Source: Mycobacterium scrofulaceum (GTDB lineage: Bacteria > Actinomycetota > Actinomycetes > Mycobacteriales > Mycobacteriaceae). Taken from it: a stretch of DNA of 64,000 bases. The number at the start of each line of letters is the position of its first letter. Position 1 is the first letter of the stretch. The position numbers were made by a program, and so were the translations under genes. The DNA lies in NCBI RefSeq assembly GCF_002086735.1, contig NZ_MVIJ01000021.1, positions 34,581-98,580 on the forward strand, given 5' to 3'. The notes below the pieces were generated by a model. That model ran no database searches. It was not told the origin of the DNA and saw only the letters and a list, made by a program, of their open reading frames with translations. Positions 57,532-64,000 of the stretch are shown piece by piece.

Positions 57532-58677
57532 TCATCCGGCGGCGGGCGGGCGTGGCATCACCGTGAGCCGGACGCCGTACCGGGGCGGCACACCCACGCC
57601 GGCGGAGCGCGACAGCGCGCCGCCCGGCATCCCGGGAAGACCCGGATAGCCGGACGCGGTTACCTCGTCGGTGCCGGGAAGAGTCGTCAGCCCGGCCGGT
57701 TCCAGCGCGGCGATATGGGTGGTTGACGGTGCGGACCAGCTCGCCGGCACGGACATCGGCCCGATGTTGTTGGCGCGGGCAAGGGTTGCGCTGATGTTGC
57801 CCAGGCCCGCGCCGCCGCCAAGGCTCGATGCGGCTCCGGCGATCGGGGGGGCCGCGGTCAACGCCGGGGCCACATCGGACGCCGTCGCGAGCTTGGGCAG
57901 GATGCCCAGGTTCTTCTCGGCCCCGATGACGCCGGACGCGAATGCCTCGATGTAGTAGGTGGCGTTGACCGTCGAGTAGCTGGCCAGGATGCCGTCGAGC
58001 ACGGTGAAGTCCTCGGGGACGATGGGGTTCGTCGGCAGGGTGGCGGCCGCCTGCAGATTCGGCGCCGCGCTGATGACCTGTGACACCGGGGTGGTGGCCG
58101 CGGCGCCGTTGACGGCCCGGGTGACCGACGCGGTCTGCGCGGTCAGTCCGGCCTCGTTGGTCGAGTTGCTCGGGGAGGCGAACCGCGGCAATTGCGTCGC
58201 CGCCGACGACGAGCTCGCGTAGCCGGACATCGCGGTCGCGTCCTGGGCCCAATATTCGGCGTACTGCACCTCGGTGGCCGCGATCGCCGCGGTGTTCTGC
58301 CCCAGGACGTTCGTCGCGACCAGCGATGACATTTGGGTGCGGTTGGCCGTGACCGCGGGCGGGGGGACGGTCATCGCGTAAGCCTGTTCATAGGCCGCCG
58401 CGGCCGCCCGGACCTGCATGGCCGTCTGCTTCGTCTGCTCGGCGGCCGTTTGCAGCCAACCCACATAGTGCGCGGCGGCGAGCGCCATCGCCTCCGAGGC
58501 CGAGCCGCTCCACTGCAAGCTCAGGGCCGATAGGACCGATTCGTAGTACTCGGCCGTGGTGGCCAATTCGGCGGACAGCGAGTCCCAGCTGCCCGCGGCG
58601 GCCAGCATCGGGCCGGACCCGGGGCCACTGTACATCCGGGTAGAGTTGATCTCTGGCGGTAAGAAGGCGAAATCCAT
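57532..58677 (-). CDS. PPE51: PPE-family protein, PPE51-like
   Basis: 381 residues. PPE domain MDFAFLPPEINSTRMYSGPG, LSLQWSGSASEAMALAAAHY, MTVPPPAVTANRTQMSSL. SVP motif in GPMSVPASWSAPSTTH, then LEPAGLTTLPGTDEV and the terminal RYGVRLTVMPRPPAAG, which nearly copy M. tuberculosis PPE51 (Rv3136) ends. This is the better PPE51 orthologue of the tandem pair. 149 bp separate the two genes, enough for a separate promoter. No PE gene is adjacent; PPE51 partners in M. tuberculosis are encoded elsewhere. Confidence 0.88.
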   Translation of the reverse strand: MDFAFLPPEINSTRMYSGPGSGPMLAAAGSWDSLSAELATTAEYYESVLSALSLQWSGSASEAMALAAAHYVGWLQTAAEQTKQTAMQVRAAAAAYEQAYAMTVPPPAVTANRTQMSSLVATNVLGQNTAAIAATEVQYAEYWAQDATAMSGYASSSSAATQLPRFASPSNSTNEAGLTAQTASVTRAVNGAAATTPVSQVISAAPNLQAAATLPTNPIVPEDFTVLDGILASYSTVNATYYIEAFASGVIGAEKNLGILPKLATASDVAPALTAAPPIAGAASSLGGGAGLGNISATLARANNIGPMSVPASWSAPSTTHIAALEPAGLTTLPGTDEVTASGYPGLPGMPGGALSRSAGVGVPPRYGVRLTVMPRPPAAG

Positions 58678-59180
58678 TGTGTCACAGCTCCTTAAACAGG
58701 TTTGATGTTCAGTCGCGCGGCGAGCGGCGCGACGTCGATTGGCCGGGTCGAGTACGGGACGAAGCGGCGGTGACGAGGGCGGTGTACGCCTTGGCGGGCA
58801 GCTTCGTGTTCATCACGGTGCAGGTGGGGCGCGCGCACGGGGCATCTGAAGCGACCTTCGGCTCTTTGGCTCGTCAAAAGTCGCAAGCGCCGCTGGAAAA
58901 GGGCGGATTTCCGCTGAATTCGTGGCAATCGAGCAGGCAGGGTTAACTGGGCATTTGGTTGGTGGACAGCCGGCGTTAATTCACGCAGGTCGAAATCGAG
59001 ACCGCTTGAAACACTTGACGGCTGACGTCTGACGGCCCATGTCTGATTGCAGCTCCTCGGGGGCCTGCAATTCCCGGCAATTTCGGGACCAATGCCCCTG
59101 GGGGAGAGGTCTTCCCGGCCCTAACGTGAGGGCTGAGCGACGTGAAATTGCCCGCCTACAGCTCAGCAGAGGAGACAGCG
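58678..59180. other. Intergenic region between PPE51-like and USP genes
   Basis: 503 bp of divergent promoter space. Short ORFs on both strands lack family character. It contains a DosR-like box (59082-59101) and a run of TGACG-type direct repeats (59016-59035). The rest is moderately AT-rich and otherwise unremarkable. Confidence 0.5.
59082..59101. promoter_or_regulatory. DosR-like box upstream of the USP gene
   Basis: TTCGGGACCAATGCCCCTGG matches the DosR consensus TTSGGGACTWWAGTCCCSAA at 14 of 20 positions, including the whole left half GGGAC and the CCC of the right half. It is 80 bp before the start of the universal stress protein gene, whose counterpart Rv3134c is strongly DosR-induced. 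Judged by eye. Confidence 0.5.
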
Positions 59181-59978
59181 ATGAGCAATAGCTATCCGGC
59201 TCCGGCGGTCGTGGTGGGCGTGGACGGATCGAGGGCGGCTGAGCAGGCGGGCCTGTGGGCGATCGACGAGGCGGTCAGCCGAGACATCCCGATGCGACTG
59301 GTCTACGTCGTCGATCCGCGGGACGCGGCCACACCCCCTGCCCGCGAGGCGCGGCTCGCCGCCGCGCGGACGGCGCTGGCCGACGCCCAGCGGGCCGTGG
59401 AGGTCACCGGCGCCCCGGTCAAAATCGAGACCGACATCGTGTGCGGACGGCCGCTCACCAAGCTGCTGGAGGAGTCGAGGTCGGCGGCCATGATGTGCGT
59501 CGGTTCCATCGGACTCACCCACGCCCGTCATGGCGGGACCTCCGTCGCGACCGCGCTGGCCCGCTCCGCGGGGTGTCCGGTGGCGGTGATCCATCAGCCG
59601 GCCAGGCGGTCGGCGGCCCCGAAGGTCGGCACCGTCCTGGCCGAGGTCGACAACGGCGTGGTGCTGCGGCACGCGTTCGAGGAGGCGAGGCTGCGCGAAG
59701 CCGGGCTGCGCGCACTCTGGGTGTGCCGGGGCGAGGATAAGCGTGATGCCGACGAGGGGACGAGCTCGGCCCGGGCGCAACTGATTCGACGGCTGGGGCG
59801 ATGGACGCGGCTGTACCCCGACGTGCGGGCGGAGTCCGCGATCGTGCGCGGCAGTGTGCAGCAATACCTCCGCGCCCATCCCGAAGCGGGCCTGTTGCTG
59901 GTCACCGACTCCCATGCCGCCGAGGATCTGTGCAACGCCGGGCACTCCGTGCTGGCGATCCGGTCGAGCAACCTGTGA
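59181..59978 (+). CDS. Universal stress protein, Rv3134c-like
   Basis: 265 residues from ATG 59181 with GAGGAGAC upstream. Two USP domains. Domain 1 is complete: AVVVGVDGSRAAEQAGLWAI, DIVCGRPLTKLLEESRSAAM and the ATP-binding-type loop CVGSIGLTHARHGGTSVATA. Domain 2 (from about 150) is degenerate, without a clear G-x2-G-x9-G loop. In M. tuberculosis this gene is the first of the operon with devR and devS (dosR/dosS); here it stands alone, convergent with fprA, so the two-component pair is missing from this place. Confidence 0.87.
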   Translation: MSNSYPAPAVVVGVDGSRAAEQAGLWAIDEAVSRDIPMRLVYVVDPRDAATPPAREARLAAARTALADAQRAVEVTGAPVKIETDIVCGRPLTKLLEESRSAAMMCVGSIGLTHARHGGTSVATALARSAGCPVAVIHQPARRSAAPKVGTVLAEVDNGVVLRHAFEEARLREAGLRALWVCRGEDKRDADEGTSSARAQLIRRLGRWTRLYPDVRAESAIVRGSVQQYLRAHPEAGLLLVTDSHAAEDLCNAGHSVLAIRSSNL

Positions 59979-60008
59979 CGGCGGGAAGGCGAGGGCGTCG
60001 CGTCGTGA

Positions 60009-61373
60009 TCAGCCGTGGCTGATCCGCAGTAGCTCGGCGAGGTTGGGCAGCTTGACGCGGGGGCGCCCGTGCGGCTCACCGGCGGAACGTTCGTGACGGT
60101 CGATGATCTGCCAATGGGCGGAGGTGACCAGCTTGGGCTGGCGTGACGCGAGCCAGTCGGCCAGCTTGTCGGCGTGATCATCGGGGAAATCCGCCAGGCC
60201 GTCTCCCGCGCGGCCCAGATCGGCCAGCAGGGTGTCGACGGTCTCCTGGGAGTCCTTCTTGTTGGTGCCGATGACACCGGTCGGTCCCCGCTTGATCCAG
60301 CCCACGACGTACTCGTTGCGGCTGCCCTGGACCCGGCCGCCGGTGTTCGGGATGGTCGCGGTTCGGTCGTCGAAGGGCAGCCCCGGAGTGGGCACGCCGC
60401 GGTAACCGACGGACCGCACCACCAGCTGGACCGGCAGCTCCTCGCGCTCACCGGTGTCCTTGGCGGACACCCGCCCGTTCGCGTCGGTGACCAGTTCGTT
60501 GCGGCCCAGCACGATGCTCTCCACCCTGCCGTCGCCCTTGATCTCGATCGGCGAAGTCATGAACCGGAACACGATTCGACGATGGCCGGGCCGCGGCGCG
60601 CGCGCGGCGTAGTCGCGCAGCACCTTGACGTTCAGCTTCGTCGTCTTGTCCGCGGCGGCCTCGTCCTCCTCGGTGATGCCCTCCAGCTGCGCGGGATCGA
60701 CGATCACGTCGACCCCCTCCAGATCCGCCAGCTCGCGCAGCTCGAGCGTGGTGAACGCGGTCTGCAGCGGCCCGCGCCGGCCGAGGACCACCACTTCCTC
60801 GACGCCGCAGGGCCGCAGCGACTCGAGCGCGTGGTCGGCGATGTCGGTGATCCCGAGCACGTCGGGATCGGTGACCAGGATGCGTGCCACGTCGAGGGCC
60901 ACGTTGCCGTTGCCGACGACCACGGCCCGCGCGCCCGAGAGGTCGGGCGTCGCCGCCTCGAAGTTGGGGTGCGCGTTGTACCAGCCGACGAAGTCGACGG
61001 CGGCGACGCTGCCCGGCAGCTCCTCGCCGGGAATGTTGAGCGCGCGGTCGGACTGCGCCCCGACGGCGTAGACGACGGCGTCGTAGCGTTCGGCCAGCTC
61101 GGCGGCCTGCACGTGTTCCCCCACCAGCACGTTGCCGAAGAACCGGAAGCGGGGATCCTCGGCGGTCTTCTCGAACTGCTTGCTGATCGACTTGATCTTC
61201 GGGTGATCGGGCGCGACACCCGAGCGCACCAGCCCCCACGGGGTCGGCAACATCTCGAGCATGTCGACGGCGATATCGATGTCTTCGGCCGCGTCGGCCG
61301 CTTTGAGCAGGGACGACGCGGCGAAGAATCCCGACGGTCCGGAGCCGACGATGGCAACGTGGTATGGGCGCAT
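60009..61373 (-). CDS. fprA: NADPH-ferredoxin reductase FprA
   Basis: 454 residues. Adrenodoxin-reductase-type flavoprotein: FAD motif VAIVGSGPSGFFAASSLLKA at 6-25, LPTPWGLVRSGVAPDHPKIK, NADP motif AVVVGNGNVALDVARIL and EVVVLGRRGPLQTAFT, and the C-terminal GWIKRGPTGVIGTNKKDSQE. Passes electrons from NADPH to ferredoxins that feed cytochromes P450. Matches Rv3106, which in M. tuberculosis also sits beside prfB. Confidence 0.95.
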   Translation of the reverse strand: MRPYHVAIVGSGPSGFFAASSLLKAADAAEDIDIAVDMLEMLPTPWGLVRSGVAPDHPKIKSISKQFEKTAEDPRFRFFGNVLVGEHVQAAELAERYDAVVYAVGAQSDRALNIPGEELPGSVAAVDFVGWYNAHPNFEAATPDLSGARAVVVGNGNVALDVARILVTDPDVLGITDIADHALESLRPCGVEEVVVLGRRGPLQTAFTTLELRELADLEGVDVIVDPAQLEGITEEDEAAADKTTKLNVKVLRDYAARAPRPGHRRIVFRFMTSPIEIKGDGRVESIVLGRNELVTDANGRVSAKDTGEREELPVQLVVRSVGYRGVPTPGLPFDDRTATIPNTGGRVQGSRNEYVVGWIKRGPTGVIGTNKKDSQETVDTLLADLGRAGDGLADFPDDHADKLADWLASRQPKLVTSAHWQIIDRHERSAGEPHGRPRVKLPNLAELLRISHG

Positions 61374-61544
61374 ACTCGACCTTCTATTCGTGCCCGGTTA
61401 GCGCCGGGGGCTCCCAAAACAGGCCGGCGCGCAGCGCGGGGTGCACATGATCGTGACTCGATGCTAAACGCATGACCGCTGGTCGTGGCCCGAGCACTCG
61501 CCGGGAGCCGGGGCGGTTGGCGGGCCCCGGTAACGTTGTCCGCT

Positions 61545-62666
61545 GTGGAACCCGACCGTCAAGCCGACATCGCCGCCCTTGACTCCACCCTGACCACGGT
61601 GGAGCGGGTGCTCGATGTGGACGGTCTGCGCAGCCGCATCGAGAAGCTCGAACACGAGGCGTCCGATCCCCAGCTCTGGGACGACCAGGCCCGCGCGCAG
61701 CGAGTGACCAGCGAGCTGTCCCACGCTCAAGGCGAGCTGCGCCGGATCGAGGAGTTGCGCCGCCGCCTCGACGACTTGCCGATTCTCTACGAGTTGGCGG
61801 CCGAAGAAGCGGAAGGCGCCGCCAGCAAGACAGAAGCTCTCGCCGAGGCGGACGCCGAGCTGAAGGCGCTGCGCGCCGATATCGAGGCCACCGAGGTGCG
61901 CACCCTGCTTTCGGGTGAGTACGACGAGCGTGAGGCGCTGGTCACCATCCGCTCGGGCGCGGGCGGGGTGGACGCCGCCGACTGGGCCGAGATGCTGATG
62001 CGGATGTACATGCGATGGGCCGAGCAGCACAAGTATCCCGTCGAGGTGTTCGACACCTCCTACGCCGAGGAGGCGGGCATCAAGAGCGCGACGTTCGCGG
62101 TGCACGCCCCGTTCGCCTACGGCACCTTGTCCGTCGAGCAGGGCACCCACCGGCTGGTGCGGATCAGTCCGTTCGACAACCAAAGTCGACGTCAGACGTC
62201 GTTCGCCGAAGTCGAGGTGCTGCCGGTGGTGGACACCACCGACCACATCGACATCCCGGAAGGCGATGTGCGGGTTGACGTTTACCGCTCCAGCGGGCCC
62301 GGCGGCCAGTCGGTGAACACCACCGACTCGGCGGTTCGTTTAACCCACATCCCAACGGGTATCGTCGTGACTTGCCAGAACGAAAAATCGCAACTGCAGA
62401 ACAAGATCTCGGCGATGCGGGTGCTTCAAGCAAAGTTGTTGGAGCGCAAGCGTTCCGAAGAACGCGCGGAGCTGGACGCACTCAAGGGTGAAGGCGGCAG
62501 TTCGTGGGGCAACCAGATGCGCTCCTACGTTTTGCACCCGTATCAAATGGTCAAGGATCTGCGGACCGAGTACGAGGTCGGCAATCCGGCGGCCGTCCTG
62601 GATGGAGACATCGACGGGTTCCTGGAAGCGGGAATCCGGTGGCGTAACCGAAAAGATGACAGCTAA
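61545..62666 (+). CDS. prfB: Peptide chain release factor 2
   Basis: 373 residues from GTG 61545, whose product ([13 protein letters not shown]) matches the mycobacterial RF2 start. Recognises UAA/UGA stop codons: the SPF anticodon-like tripeptide is in [17 protein letters not shown], and the peptidyl-hydrolysis GGQ is in [19 protein letters not shown]. The reading frame is continuous: there is no in-frame TGA near codon 25, so the programmed frameshift found in many bacteria is absent. Divergent from fprA; overlaps the MscS-like gene by 11 bp. Confidence 0.96.
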   Translation: MEPDRQADIAALDSTLTTVERVLDVDGLRSRIEKLEHEASDPQLWDDQARAQRVTSELSHAQGELRRIEELRRRLDDLPILYELAAEEAEGAASKTEALAEADAELKALRADIEATEVRTLLSGEYDEREALVTIRSGAGGVDAADWAEMLMRMYMRWAEQHKYPVEVFDTSYAEEAGIKSATFAVHAPFAYGTLSVEQGTHRLVRISPFDNQSRRQTSFAEVEVLPVVDTTDHIDIPEGDVRVDVYRSSGPGGQSVNTTDSAVRLTHIPTGIVVTCQNEKSQLQNKISAMRVLQAKLLERKRSEERAELDALKGEGGSSWGNQMRSYVLHPYQMVKDLRTEYEVGNPAAVLDGDIDGFLEAGIRWRNRKDDS

Positions 62667-63651
62667 CACAACCCTTCTCGCCTCGTTCGCGACGATAAAG
62701 GCCCTGGGCTGGCACGCCTTCTGGCGTGGCGAGATCGGGCAATGGATCATCACCCGCGGTCTGCGGATCGTGATGGTGCTGATCGCGGCGGTGCTGGCGG
62801 CCCGGTTCGTCAACTGGGTGGCGCAGCAGGTGACCCGTCAGCTCAACCTGGGATTCGCCGCGAGCGACGCGCTGGTGCCCTCGGAAGCGTCCAAGCACCG
62901 TCAGGCCCTGGCCTCGGTGATCTCCTGGGTGTCGGTGGTCATCATCGGAATCTGGGTCATGATGCAGATCGCCAACGTGCTGCAGTTCTCGGTCGGGGGG
63001 CTGGTCGCGCCGGCCACCGTCGTCGGCGCGGCGCTGGGTTTCGGCGCACAGCAGCTGGTGAGGGACCTGCTGTCCGGCTTCTTCATCCTCGCGGAGCGGC
63101 AGTACGGTTTCGGCGACCTGGTCACCCTGACCGTCGTGGCGGCCACGGAGGCCAGCGGCACCGTCGAGAACGTGACGTTGCGGGTGACCCGGCTGCGCTC
63201 ACCGGACGGCGAGGTGCTGACCATCCCCAACGGCCAGATCGTCAAGGTGGTCAACCTGTCCAAGGACTGGGCGCGCGCGGTGGTCGACATCCCGGTGTCC
63301 ACCAGCGCCGACCTGAACCGGGTCAACGAGGTCTTGCACCAGGAATGCGATCGCGCCATGGACAACCCGTTGCTGGGGGACCTGCTGCTGGATGCCCCCA
63401 CCGTCATGGGCGTCGAGAGCATCGAACTCGACACCGTCACGCTGCGTCTGGTGGCCCGCACCCTGCCCGGCAAGCAGTTCGAGGCCGGCCGGCAGTTGCG
63501 CGTCCTGGTCATCCGCGCGCTGGCCCGCGTCGGCATCGTGACCTCCGCGGACGCGACGGTGGGCCTGGTGGAGGACCCGGCCGTGCCGGCCGCGCAGGCC
63601 GCCGAAGGGCAGACCGACGATGACGTCAAAGGTGCGGTGCAGAAGCGTTGA
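62656..63651 (+). CDS. MscS-family mechanosensitive channel
   Basis: 331 residues from ATG 62656 inside the end of prfB; GTG 62644 is an alternative. Three membrane helices: [40 protein letters not shown], and the pore-lining Gly/Ala-rich [20 protein letters not shown]. The cytosolic beta domain carries [20 protein letters not shown], the MscS signature. Opens under membrane tension to release solutes on hypo-osmotic shock. Matches Rv3104c in place. Confidence 0.88.
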   Translation: MTANTTLLASFATIKALGWHAFWRGEIGQWIITRGLRIVMVLIAAVLAARFVNWVAQQVTRQLNLGFAASDALVPSEASKHRQALASVISWVSVVIIGIWVMMQIANVLQFSVGGLVAPATVVGAALGFGAQQLVRDLLSGFFILAERQYGFGDLVTLTVVAATEASGTVENVTLRVTRLRSPDGEVLTIPNGQIVKVVNLSKDWARAVVDIPVSTSADLNRVNEVLHQECDRAMDNPLLGDLLLDAPTVMGVESIELDTVTLRLVARTLPGKQFEAGRQLRVLVIRALARVGIVTSADATVGLVEDPAVPAAQAAEGQTDDDVKGAVQKR

Positions 63652-63920
63652 AGTTCACCCTGAGCCTCTTCGAGAAGCGCAGCGATGACACGGATGCCGA
63701 CCGTCGCTGGCCGCACTACATGTTCGGCGGGCGGGTCCGCACGTCGACCCTCGTGTTGATCGTCGCCTTCTTCGCCGTGTGGTGGGTCTACGACACCTAC
63801 CGCCCGCAACCGGCGCCCAAGCCGCCGGCGCAGCAAGTCGTACCGCCGGGCTTCGTGCCCGACCCGAACTACACCTGGGTGCCGCGCAGCCGCGTGCAGC
63901 TGCCGCCGCCCACCCCCACC
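63648..63920 (+). CDS. Proline-rich membrane protein, Rv3103c-like, 3' end missing
   Basis: Starts with TTG 63648 overlapping the MscS-like stop (TTGA). 91 genuine residues remain: charged N-terminus (LSLFEKRSDDTDADRRWPH), one membrane helix (TSTLVLIVAFFAVWWVYD) and a proline-rich outer part (PQPAPKPPAQQVVPPGF, NYTWVPRSRVQLPPPTPT). The open frame runs on to a TGA at 63939 only because adapter sequence follows; its last residues (ALIHN) come from the adapter and are not real. The true gene, by comparison with Rv3103c, continues with more proline/threonine repeats. Confidence 0.82.
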
Positions 63921-64000
63921 CAGGCTCTTATACACAACTGACGCAGCCGGCGAAGGGGTAGGGGTTGATAAAGGGGGTGGGCGGATGATTAAAAAAAAAA
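63921..64000 (+). other. Sequencing adapter read-through (Nextera), not genomic
   Basis: 63921-63939 match the Tn5 mosaic end at 16 of 19 bases (CTCTTATACACA intact). 63940-63953 (GACGCAGCCGGCGA) match the following Nextera bases at 12 of 14. Then come 8 bases in the index position (63954-63961), 29 bases (63962-63990) in the place of the P5-side primer and agreeing at about two thirds of positions including the end ATT, and 10 A. All block lengths equal the adapter layout exactly. Confidence 0.93.

Noticed and set aside
61545..62666. Programmed +1 frameshift in prfB
   Set aside because: The frame is continuous from GTG to stop with no early in-frame TGA.
63648..63941. Complete 97-residue protein at the window end
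   Set aside because: Its stop codon and last residues lie in adapter sequence; the gene is cut.

Overview
The window looks like one chromosomal contig end from a slow-growing Mycobacterium, most like the M. avium complex. The support is high GC, many GTG/TTG starts, ATGA/GTGA gene overlaps, several PPE proteins, a 13E12-type DUF222/HNH gene, and gene order that follows M. tuberculosis Rv3171c-Rv3134c and then Rv3106-Rv3103c with local gains and losses. These matches are from memory of those families; no search was run.

Layout. 1-5026: a cut-off glycosyltransferase, an AraC regulator, a STAS protein, a Tat/lipoprotein-type amine oxidase and an Hpx-like hydrolase. 5021-12380: aofH, two Rv3169/Rv3168-like genes, a divergent TetR gene coupled to an SDR, a methyltransferase and the DUF222/HNH gene. 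12514-16641: a five-gene moxR3 operon (DUF4129, small membrane protein, MoxR ATPase, DUF58, membrane protein). 16868-21940: a 1,690-residue PPE protein whose C-terminal 1,400 residues are glycine/threonine/serine repeats of 14 residues, predicted to form a beta-helix. 22208-24325: three overlapping genes, an EspR-like regulator, an ImmA/IrrE-type metalloprotease and a 7-TM DUF6545-like protein, placed between the PPE gene and nuoN. 24404-39901: the complete nuoA-N operon for respiratory complex I on the minus strand.

40139-49243: a degenerate receiver protein, YceI and SnoaL-like proteins, then an eight-gene catabolic operon (homogentisate-dioxygenase-like cupin, hydrolase, CaiB-type CoA-transferase, HMG-CoA-lyase-like enzyme, TetR, acyl-CoA dehydrogenase, APH-like kinase, DUF6285). 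The kinase/DUF6285/dehydrogenase trio resembles the LvaA/LvaB/LvaC module that handles 4-hydroxyacyl-CoA. 49423-58677: fadB4, an AcuI-like reductase, an aldo/keto reductase, the fadE23-fadE24 pair preceded by a perfect 22-bp palindrome, hisN, a small membrane protein and two tandem PPE51-type genes. 59181-63920: a universal stress protein with a DosR-like box upstream but no dosRS beside it, fprA, prfB, an MscS-like channel and a cut proline-rich protein.

The last 80 bases (63921-64000) are not genomic: they have the exact layout of Nextera adapter read-through ending in poly-A, so the final gene is artificially truncated.

The two strongest leads are the PPE/beta-helix chimera and the EspR-like/ImmA/7-TM cassette beside it.
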